A stretch of 8,988 nt of DNA from Fimbriimonadaceae bacterium (lineage in GTDB: Bacteria > Armatimonadota > Fimbriimonadia > Fimbriimonadales > Fimbriimonadaceae), in NCBI GenBank assembly GCA_022842565.1, contig JALHPH010000047.1, positions 1 through 8,988 on the forward strand. The letters are read 5' to 3'. Position 1 is the first letter of the stretch. Every line of letters starts with the position of its first letter. The translations under genes were made by a program, and so were the position numbers. Under the pieces are notes generated by a model that worked only from the letters and a program-made list of their open reading frames with translations, was not told the DNA's origin and did not search any database. Shown here one piece after another: positions 1-5,527 of this stretch.

Positions 1-679
1 CTGGTTCCAGGGCAGAAGAAAATATAGGCATGTAGTACCTTCCCGCGTTAAGCGTAATTCGCCTATCGAAAGGGGACGATTGGAAGTTTGTGAAACTACT
101 GCCAGGTACCAGGTTCCCTTGAGCATCATAGATCGCAATAGACGTTGTATCACTGAACGGCGCCCCATCCCTAAACCGGAACTCCCCCGCCTGAAACTGC
201 CCCAAATCCGTCGGCGTGACGGCTTCGTATAGTAGGCTCATTCCCCAAAGTCTCGAATCAGCCGAAGATGTGACAATACCAACATTGACTTCCATCGACT
301 TACCGAAATGGTAGTAACGGGTCCGATAGTCTCCGACAAAACTATATCGATCATAAAAGTCGATCGGGATGTTGTTTCGGTACATCACTAATCCGGCCGA
401 AAAAAACTCCGAGGGCTGGCCCCGACCGCCCGCGTACAAAGTAGTACGATAGATAGCGAACGGCTGTTGAGCGATGTTCAATCTGAAGTAATCGCGATCA
501 CTGGCTGCAGGAGATAACTCACCGATGATTTCGTCGTTGGGCTCAAAGTTGGAGATGTATTGAGCGTTTGCCACAGAATTGTTTGGTTCCACTTCAGTGT
601 GGATCACCGCGTGCGCAGAAGTTGCAACCAGCAGCCCAACCGCGACCAACACGAGAGAGACGAAGCTACTTCTTAACAT
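1..679 (-). CDS. Secreted protein, N-terminal part (3' end outside window)
   Basis: An open frame of 226 codons starts with ATG at 677-679 and runs without a stop off the left edge. The first ~24 residues form a clear Sec signal peptide: MLRSS, then a Val/Leu-rich core, then the cleavage site AHA. The mature chain begins VIHTEVEPNNSVANAQYI, and the EPNN(S)xxxAQ motif is typical of the start of bacterial pre-peptidase C-terminal (PPC-like) beta-sandwich domains in exported proteins. A later segment near residues 60-70 (ASDRDYFRLNI) fits the 'D.DyF.f.l' strand of the same fold. No catalytic motif is visible in the part present, so enzyme or adhesin function cannot be said. A C-terminal sorting signal, if any, would lie outside. 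No clear Shine-Dalgarno precedes the ATG. By eye it is less GC-rich than its neighbour speE, from which it diverges. Confident as a secreted protein gene; the PPC label is inference. Confidence 0.8.
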   Translation of the reverse strand, partial: MLRSSFVSLVLVAVGLLVATSAHAVIHTEVEPNNSVANAQYISNFEPNDEIIGELSPAASDRDYFRLNIAQQPFAIYRTTLYAGGRGQPSEFFSAGLVMYRNNIPIDFYDRYSFVGDYRTRYYHFGKSMEVNVGIVTSSADSRLWGMSLLYEAVTPTDLGQFQAGEFRFRDGAPFSDTTSIAIYDAQGNLVPGSSFTNFQSSPFDRRITLNAGRYYMPIFSSALEP

Positions 680-817
680 AAAACCCGCTACCCGGGCACG
701 CACCCCAACGCGCGGCACCCGCACCCTCACCATATCACAACTGATCCCAATTTCCGACCCCCGCCGCCGAAAAACTCACACCAAAAGCCATCCCCCCGCC
801 TGGGTACCCTTGCAGAA
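680..817. promoter_or_regulatory. Divergent intergenic spacer between the secreted-protein gene and speE
   Basis: This 138-base gap separates two divergent starts and must hold both promoters. It is C-rich on the + strand. A possible extended -10 for the leftward gene is TGATATGGT, read on the minus strand at 729-737, but no good -35 box pairs with it. I find no convincing box for speE and no repeat or riboswitch-like structure. The promoter role is inferred from gene orientation only. Confidence 0.3.
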
Positions 818-1669
818 ATGGCACGCGCGCTCACGCTTCCGGTTCGGTCTGACAAATTCTCCATGAACTGGGAGGTCACCGAGACCCTCTTTAGCGAGCA
901 ATCCGAGTTTCAGCACATTGAAATTGTGGAGACGACCTGTTTTGGGCGCGCGCTGCTTTTGGATGGCCACATCCAGTTTACGCAGCTGGACGAAGCCGCT
1001 TACCACGAGTCGCTGGTGCAGGTGCCCATGCACAGCTTGAGCCAGCCGAAGCGGGCGCTGGTGGTGGGCGGCGGCGATGGCGGCGTGGTGCGCGAGCTGG
1101 CCCGGCATGCCCACATGGAGCACATCGACATGGTGGAGATTGACCCCATGGTGATTGATGCGTGCTCGAAGCACTTGCCGACTCTGAATGCAGGCGCTTT
1201 TGAGGACCCCCGCGTGCATGTTCACGTTACCGACGCGTTTCCGTTTGTGGCCGAAGCGGCGGGCGACCAATACGACCTGATCGTGCTGGATTCCACCGAC
1301 GTTTATGAGGAAGAGGAGGGCGAAATCAGCGAGATGCTGTTCACGGAGTCGTTCTATCGCGACTGCCAGCGGGTGCTGGCTCCGGGCGGTTTGGTGGTGA
1401 CTCAGGCCGACAATTTGCTCTTTTGCCCCTATTCCTTGGTGGAAATCCGTGCGGCTTTTGGCGCGGTGTTTTCGCATGGTGGAGCTTATTGGGGTTTGGT
1501 GCCGAGCTTTGGCGGGTTCAGCGGCTTTTGCTGGGCGTCGATGGGGGCCGAGGTGCTGCCGCACATGCCGGAATCGCAGCTGAATCTGCGCTATTTGAGC
1601 CCGTTGACTTGGGACCTTGGTCAGGGTCGGCTGCCATTTGCAGTTGAGTTTGCCAATCGCGCGATCTGA
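818..1669 (+). CDS. speE: Spermidine synthase-family aminopropyltransferase
   Basis: Spermidine synthases transfer an aminopropyl group from decarboxylated S-adenosylmethionine to putrescine or a related amine in the cytosol. The 283-residue length is normal. Visible family features in order are an N-terminal beta domain with SEQSEFQHIEIVET (26-39) and LLLDGHIQ (47-53), YHE (62-64), the nucleotide-binding loop VVGGGDGG (82-89), the acidic VEIDPMVID (106-114) and the catalytic-region DSTD (158-161). After DSTD the usual P-x-G-P loop is replaced by an acidic VYEEEEGE stretch. The usual C-terminal YY-x(4)-H-x-A-x-F-x-LP motif is replaced by LRYLSPLTWDLGQGRLPF (257-274). Family assignment is firm; the exact amine substrate is uncertain. 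I chose the ATG at 818 because it gives the normal distance to EQ-EFQ; the ATG at 863 would remove the first strand. Its stop is 17 bases before the next gene, so the two are probably co-transcribed. No speD or arginine/ornithine decarboxylase gene is in the window. Confidence 0.88.
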   Translation: MARALTLPVRSDKFSMNWEVTETLFSEQSEFQHIEIVETTCFGRALLLDGHIQFTQLDEAAYHESLVQVPMHSLSQPKRALVVGGGDGGVVRELARHAHMEHIDMVEIDPMVIDACSKHLPTLNAGAFEDPRVHVHVTDAFPFVAEAAGDQYDLIVLDSTDVYEEEEGEISEMLFTESFYRDCQRVLAPGGLVVTQADNLLFCPYSLVEIRAAFGAVFSHGGAYWGLVPSFGGFSGFCWASMGAEVLPHMPESQLNLRYLSPLTWDLGQGRLPFAVEFANRAI

Positions 1670-1686
1670 AACGTCTATCTGAAAAG

Positions 1687-2340
1687 ATGCTTTTGCCGAT
1701 CATTTTGCTGGCCCAAGTGGGTGCCCAAAACCCGCTTTCGGAGGCCCAGATTCTTGAAAAGTTCGCGAGCGTGCCAACGTTTGTGGTGGGCAATCCCTCG
1801 GGCAGCCCCATCAGCATCGAGCGCAGCAGCAAGAAGATGATTCCGGTGTTCTTTGACCCTACCGACGGCAATCTGTTTTTGGGGAGCATCCGGCGGCAAA
1901 AGGGGATGGACGCGACACGGCTTTTTGGGCTCCCCCTGGCGGACCTCTTGAAAACGCCCGCCGCGCCTTTTGTTTGGATCGGGCCCGAGGGTCAGTCGAA
2001 GGCGGTGCTGGAGGCGCTGAAACCGAGCGACCCGGCCCTGACGGAGCTGACCGGCGTTCCCCTACTCTACGTTTCGGATACCAAGGGGGGTTATGTGACG
2101 CTGGTGCAGGGCGCGGAGAGCTCGATTCCGTTCTTTTTTGATCTTGGCGAGGCGCAGGCTTTTATGACGCGGACCGCCCGGGAGCGGCCCGCCTTGGGCA
2201 AACTGATTTTGAAGGGGACTTACCTGGACCGGATGCTTCGGCTGATGCGCACCGCTCCCAGCAGCCAAACCCGCGATATACGTCTGATCCCGAGCGCGAA
2301 GGCAGTCGAGGAGTTTCGGAAGCTCCGCGCGGCTGGCTAG
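1687..2340 (+). CDS. Tic22-like secreted/periplasmic protein
   Basis: This 217-residue protein has a short hydrophobic start (MLLPIILLAQVGAQ) that could serve as a signal peptide, although it lacks the usual positive residues. Two similar modules are visible. Residues 29-69 contain VPTFVVGNPSGSPI followed by MIPVFFDPTDG, and residues 124-164 contain VPLLYVSDTKGGYVT followed by SIPFFFDLGEAQAFM. The pattern 'VP-[hydrophobic]-V-(D/N)-x-x-G, then P-(V/F)-F-F-(D)-x-x-x-A-x-x-F' duplicated in one chain is what I know of the Tic22 family. That family comprises chloroplast import components and cyanobacterial periplasmic proteins linked to outer-membrane biogenesis. The C-terminal stretch 170-212 is helical, with KLILKGTYLDRMLRLM. 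No enzyme motif is present. It lies 17 bases after speE, and its stop TAG shares a CTAG palindrome with the converging gene. Family assignment is by pattern memory; the role is inference. Confidence 0.62.
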   Translation: MLLPIILLAQVGAQNPLSEAQILEKFASVPTFVVGNPSGSPISIERSSKKMIPVFFDPTDGNLFLGSIRRQKGMDATRLFGLPLADLLKTPAAPFVWIGPEGQSKAVLEALKPSDPALTELTGVPLLYVSDTKGGYVTLVQGAESSIPFFFDLGEAQAFMTRTARERPALGKLILKGTYLDRMLRLMRTAPSSQTRDIRLIPSAKAVEEFRKLRAAG

Positions 2341-2552
2341 GCGAGCGTGATCTTGGCGGTGCCGGGGAGCTCGACGGTGTCGCCCTGGCGAAGTTTTCGG
2401 CCACGGCGCGATTCTGGCTCGCCGTTGACCAAGACGCCGCCGTCTTGCACGAGGAGCTTGGCCTCGGCGCCTGAATCGGTGACGCCCGCTGCTTTCAGCA
2501 GTTGGGCGAGCTCAATGAAGTCTGACTTAAGCTCAAAAGTGACCTCTTTCAT
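2337..2552 (-). CDS. Small S4-domain RNA-binding protein (YbcJ/YaaA-like)
   Basis: This 71-residue protein is almost entirely one S4 RNA-binding domain. The fold signature is visible: FIELAQLLKAAGVTDSGAEAK (residues 12-32) for the two helices, then LLVQDGGVLVNGEPE (33-47) and SRRGRKLRQGDTVEL (48-62), the beta hairpin and basic loop that contact structured RNA. Length and order match the single-domain YbcJ/YaaA group, which is associated with ribosome or tRNA-related RNA binding; the target is unknown. Its ATG overlaps the stop of the upstream hydrolase gene as ATGA, so translational coupling is likely. Its TAG stop overlaps the TAG of the converging Tic22-like gene on one CTAG. Family is confident, cellular role is not. 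Confidence 0.88.
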   Translation of the reverse strand: MKEVTFELKSDFIELAQLLKAAGVTDSGAEAKLLVQDGGVLVNGEPESRRGRKLRQGDTVELPGTAKITLA

Positions 2553-3532
2553 TTCCAGAGTCCCCTGAGCCAGGTCCTCAGAGAGTTGACGAAGCCTGGT
2601 TCGATCGGGCCGGCGATGCCGAGTTCCTTGTTGGGGTCGGCGACTCGCTTAAAGTTGTGCGAGGCGCTCGGGGCCACGAAAGCTTTGGCGTGGGAGGCGG
2701 CTTTTTGGAGCGGTCCCATATCGCGGACCGGGTGCACTTGGACGTCGGATTCACCATTCGCGAGATAGACCGGGCCTGCAAATCCGCGCAATTCATGAGA
2801 GGGATCGAGTGGGATCGCCCGCTTCAGATAATGCGCGACAGAGGGATTGTAGAGCGCCCGGAGCCCAGGGTGGACCTCGCCCTTGTATGCCTCGCCCTTA
2901 CGGTAGCTGGCTACGATGGCGCGGTTGTTCTCCTTGATTTGCGTCGCCATCGGCTCGGGGACCTTTTGCCTGGTCATCGCGGCGTCAATCTGTTCGATGA
3001 GCAGGTCACCCATGCTGCGTCCGGGTGTGCCGAGAAGCATGAGTCCTGCGGGCTTGGCTCGCTTGGCCACTGAGATGGCGAGGATGCCGCCCTCGCTGTG
3101 GCCCAGGATGAGGACTCTGTTGGGGTCCACTCGCGGATGGAACCGCAGTCTGCGATAAGCTGCCAAGACATCTCCTTCGAAGTTCTCGAATCGAAAGAAC
3201 TCGCCGATGGCCTCCGCGGTCTTGGGCCACTGGCTGGTGTAGCTAGGGCGGCCGACCGCGCGCTTGTCGAAACGGAGCGTGACAAATCCTTCTTCATTGA
3301 GGATCGCGGCGAGGTCTTTCAGGAGATTGGCCTGAAAGGCGGGCTGATTGCCGTCGCGATCGGTGGGGCCGCTGCCGGGGAGAAGCAGCACCGCGGGTCG
3401 GACGCCTCCTTGGTTCGGCACGCCGTACTCGCCGACCAGCCGCATCCCTTTTGCACCCATGAATTCAACGGGTTGCGCGGTTGCTGGACCTACGAGCGAC
3501 AAGGGCAGTCCGACCATGGCAAGACACTTCAC
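2549..3532 (-). CDS. Secreted alpha/beta hydrolase (serine esterase/peptidase-like)
   Basis: This 327-residue alpha/beta hydrolase has an N-terminal signal peptide (MKCLAMVGLPLSLVGPATA, likely cut before Q20). Visible elements are the oxyanion-region LLLPGSGPTDRDGN (49-62), the strand FVTLRFDKRAVG (83-94), and the nucleophile elbow LGHSEGG (143-149) with Ser146. The probable acid is Asp263 in ANGESDVQVHP, and the probable base is His292 in PSASHNF. The PGSGPTDRDGN and DKRxxG pattern matches bacterial exported hydrolases related to serine aminopeptidase S33/dienelactone hydrolases. Substrate cannot be read from sequence. The start is GTG at 3530-3532, giving a Lys at residue 2 as expected for a signal peptide; an ATG five codons in (3515-3517) is the alternative. 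The gene overlaps the downstream S4-domain gene by four bases (ATGA) and is divergent from tRNA-Ser. Confidence 0.87.
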   Translation of the reverse strand: MKCLAMVGLPLSLVGPATAQPVEFMGAKGMRLVGEYGVPNQGGVRPAVLLLPGSGPTDRDGNQPAFQANLLKDLAAILNEEGFVTLRFDKRAVGRPSYTSQWPKTAEAIGEFFRFENFEGDVLAAYRRLRFHPRVDPNRVLILGHSEGGILAISVAKRAKPAGLMLLGTPGRSMGDLLIEQIDAAMTRQKVPEPMATQIKENNRAIVASYRKGEAYKGEVHPGLRALYNPSVAHYLKRAIPLDPSHELRGFAGPVYLANGESDVQVHPVRDMGPLQKAASHAKAFVAPSASHNFKRVADPNKELGIAGPIEPGFVNSLRTWLRGLWK

Positions 3533-3562
3533 AGGGTCATTCTAGCTGGAATTGGTAGGGTG

Positions 3563-3568
3563 TACAAT
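3563..3568 (+). promoter_or_regulatory. Possible -10 box of tRNA-Ser
   Basis: TACAAT (five of six bases match TATAAT) lies 11 bases before the tRNA 5' end, at the expected place for a tRNA promoter. The -35 position with 17-base spacing reads TTCTAG, which is poor. The call rests on the -10 box and position only. Confidence 0.35.
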
Positions 3569-3579
3569 GGAAAGCCCGC

Positions 3580-3667
3580 GGAGCGATGGCAGAGTGGTTG
3601 AATGCGGCGGTCTTGAAAACCGTTGACTCGAAAGAGTCCGTGGGTTCGAATCCTACTCGCTCCGCCA
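3580..3667 (+). tRNA. tRNA-Ser (anticodon UGA), CCA encoded
   Basis: The acceptor stem pairs GGAGCGA (3580-3586) with TCGCTCC (3657-3663), followed by discriminator G and genomic CCA (3665-3667). The anticodon loop CTTGAAA puts TGA at 3614-3616, reading UCA and other UCN serine codons. A long variable arm (GACTCGAAAGAGTC, about 3625-3638) marks it as a class II tRNA, as expected for serine. The T-arm carries GGTTCGAATCC. The D-arm has GGCAGAGTGGTTGAATGC. All stems are intact, so it should be functional. The CE7 esterase gene begins 22 bases after the CCA, so it may share the transcript. Confidence 0.97.
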
Positions 3668-3689
3668 CTTTCCCCGGCTTGGTGCCCGC

Positions 3690-4655
3690 ATGCCGTTGAT
3701 TGACCTGCCGCTCGACCAACTTCTGACCTACCCCGGTCGAAACCCCAAGCCCGCCGACTTTGACGCCTATTGGGATCGCGCGATGCACGAACTCGACGCC
3801 GTTCCGACAAGCTTTGAACTGACCGATGCCGAGTTTCAGGTGGACATGGTGCTGTGCCAGCATGTACGGTTTCAGGGAGTGGGCAGCGCGGCCCTGCATG
3901 GGCGGTTTGCTTCGCCACGCCACGCGACCGGCCCGGTTCCGCTCCTGGTGATGCACCACGGCTACGCCTGGAAAGCCGCCGAGTGGTTTTCTTTGATGCC
4001 ATGGGTCGCAGCGGGGTTTGCGGTGCTCGCGCCTGATGTGCGTGGGCAGGGCGGCGAGAGTCAAGACCCCGGCGGTCACCCAGGAAACACGCTTCGCGGG
4101 CATATCGTGCGCGGCGTGGAGGGCGCGCCTGAGGACCTCTTTTTCCGCGCCGCGTTCTTGGATGCGGCGCAAGCGGCTAGGGTGGGGGCTGTGCTGCCGG
4201 GCGTGGACCCTGTTCGAATGGGGACCTTTGGGGCTAGCCAGGGCGGCGGGCTCGCAGTGGTGTGCGCGGCGCTGTGCCCGTTGGTGCGTTCAGTCTCCAG
4301 CGTTTACCCGTTCCTGAGCGACTATCAGCGGGTTTGGGAAATGGACCAAGCGCGCGAAGCCTACGAGGAGATACGGCTGCATTTTCGGATTCGCGATCCG
4401 CTGCACCAAAACCACCGAGCGTTCTTCGAGCGGCTGGGCTATGTGGATACCCAGCATCTGGCGTCGCGGATTCAGGTCCCGTTCCAAATGTTGACTGGGC
4501 TGATGGACACGACTTGCCCGCCCAGCACCCAGTTTGCGATCTATAACAAGGTGGCCAGTCCCAAGGAATATGTGCTTTATCCGGACTTTTCGCACGAAGG
4601 CTTACCACAGAGTTCGGAAATTTTGCTAAAGTTCTTCCAGCGCACTTTGGGCTAA
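3690..4655 (+). CDS. Acetyl xylan esterase / cephalosporin-C deacetylase (CE7-type)
   Basis: This is a 321-residue alpha/beta hydrolase of carbohydrate esterase family 7, which removes acetyl groups from xylo-oligosaccharides and from cephalosporin C. The start MPLIDLPLDQLLTYPG and the PADFDAYWDRAM segment (21-33) are family-typical. The three diagnostic motifs are present: RGQGGES (118-124), GASQGGG (181-187) with nucleophile Ser183, and the C-terminal HE (302-303). Asp273 in GLMDTTCPP completes the triad. Length is normal for the family. No signal peptide is visible, so it should act in the cytosol on imported substrates. No sugar transporter or glycosidase gene lies beside it in the window. 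No strong ribosome binding site precedes the ATG; GGTG at 3681-3684 is the best candidate. Family is confident, natural substrate is inferred. Confidence 0.93.
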   Translation: MPLIDLPLDQLLTYPGRNPKPADFDAYWDRAMHELDAVPTSFELTDAEFQVDMVLCQHVRFQGVGSAALHGRFASPRHATGPVPLLVMHHGYAWKAAEWFSLMPWVAAGFAVLAPDVRGQGGESQDPGGHPGNTLRGHIVRGVEGAPEDLFFRAAFLDAAQAARVGAVLPGVDPVRMGTFGASQGGGLAVVCAALCPLVRSVSSVYPFLSDYQRVWEMDQAREAYEEIRLHFRIRDPLHQNHRAFFERLGYVDTQHLASRIQVPFQMLTGLMDTTCPPSTQFAIYNKVASPKEYVLYPDFSHEGLPQSSEILLKFFQRTLG

Positions 4656-4714
4656 CTGCATGGTGCAGTCCTCGAAGTGTCAGCGTCTATCGGAATGAGG
4701 ATTGGCTTAATCTT

Positions 4715-5527
4715 ATGAATCCCGGAAATTTCTCACCCTATCCGCGCGAGCAACAGGGCTCGTGGTTCCCTTTCCCGCCTGGAGTGTCTTTTGACGCTTT
4801 TAGCGAGGCGTTTAATCGCATGAAGGAGAACACCGGCGTCTTCTTGGGGGCAGGTGCCGTCGCCGTCATCCTTCCTACGGTCATTAATCAAGCCGTAAGT
4901 CTCGTCAACAACATGATCTTCTTCGGAAGTGTTGCAGGATCGGCTGACCCAACGAATACGACGGCAATCTTCACTTCGACTGCGGTTGGATTGTTATTGT
5001 CATTTGCGATCAGCGGGCTCCAGTTCGGATGCTATAACGGACTGACCCTAATGGGGATCGATGCCATCCAACGGCGTCCTGTGCAGTTTAGAGTCTTCGA
5101 TGGCTTCCAGAATTTTGGCAGCCTGATGGTGACCAGCTTCCTGCTGTCGCTCATCACCACCGTTGGATTGTTGCTCTGTATTGTGCCTGGCATCTACCTA
5201 TACGGTCTCTTATGCATGGCCCCGATGTACGCCTCGGCCGAGAAATTGGGACCCATTGAGGCGCTTCAAAAGAGCGCTGAGACCATGAAGCCATTCGCCT
5301 TTCCTGCCGGCGGGTACCTCATCGTGATGGGCTTGCTCGCGGGCATTGGCGTTTGTGCATGTTTTGTTGGTTTGTTATACACGGTCCCGGTCGCGATGAT
5401 TGCCTTCGCCTATCTGTTCTTGGCGAACAACCCGTCCTGGCAGAACAATGCGGTCGTTCAGAATCCGATTGACGGCGGTCCGCAGCCGCCGACCACCGGC
5501 GGCTGGACCCCACCCTCGGCCGGTTAA
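4715..5527 (+). CDS. Multi-pass integral membrane protein, function unknown
   Basis: This 270-residue protein has a polar, Pro-rich N terminus (1-24), then hydrophobic segments at about 42-67, 84-108, 134-164 (possibly two passes), 200-221 and 222-237, and a Pro/Gly-rich C-terminal tail (250-270). The segment IVPGIYLYGLLCMAPMY followed by A-E-K-L-G-P-I-E-A-L-Q-K-S (156-187) matches a pattern common to YciC/DUF975-like and 'glycerophosphoryl diester phosphodiesterase membrane region'-like proteins: 'VPGIYL...aP......G..eAL..S'. This gives no known activity. There is no signal peptide. A GAGG at 4697-4700 lies 14 bases before the ATG, which is far for a ribosome binding site. Its TAA shares TTAA with the purB stop, and a hairpin terminator follows inside purB. 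By eye it is somewhat less GC-rich than the preceding esterase. Confidence 0.82.
   Translation: MNPGNFSPYPREQQGSWFPFPPGVSFDAFSEAFNRMKENTGVFLGAGAVAVILPTVINQAVSLVNNMIFFGSVAGSADPTNTTAIFTSTAVGLLLSFAISGLQFGCYNGLTLMGIDAIQRRPVQFRVFDGFQNFGSLMVTSFLLSLITTVGLLLCIVPGIYLYGLLCMAPMYASAEKLGPIEALQKSAETMKPFAFPAGGYLIVMGLLAGIGVCACFVGLLYTVPVAMIAFAYLFLANNPSWQNNAVVQNPIDGGPQPPTTGGWTPPSAG

Noticed and set aside
776..1564. 262-codon open frame antisense to speE
   Set aside because: It covers almost exactly the speE gene on the other strand, has no domain pattern, and is rich in His/Arg/Ala as expected from reverse-reading a GC-rich gene. speE is unmistakable.
1518..1889. 123-codon minus-strand frame across the speE/Tic22-like junction
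   Set aside because: It is the shadow of two well-supported + strand genes, with no recognisable domain.
2430..2447. Hairpin CAAGACG-CCGC-CGTCTTG as terminator of the speE/Tic22-like unit
   Set aside because: The 7-base stem is real and lies 90 bases past the stop, but no T-rich run follows on either strand. It also encodes conserved S4-domain residues.
3529..4172. Two long minus-strand open frames across the tRNA and the esterase start
   Set aside because: They contain peptides such as RVGFEPTDSFES and SRIRTHGLFRVNG, which are the reverse reading of a tRNA-Ser gene and a well-known source of false proteins. The rest is antisense to the CE7 esterase.
4656..4668. CTGCA-TGG-TGCAG just after the esterase stop as a terminator
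   Set aside because: The stem is only five bases and is followed by TCCTCGAAG, not a T run. Too weak to call.
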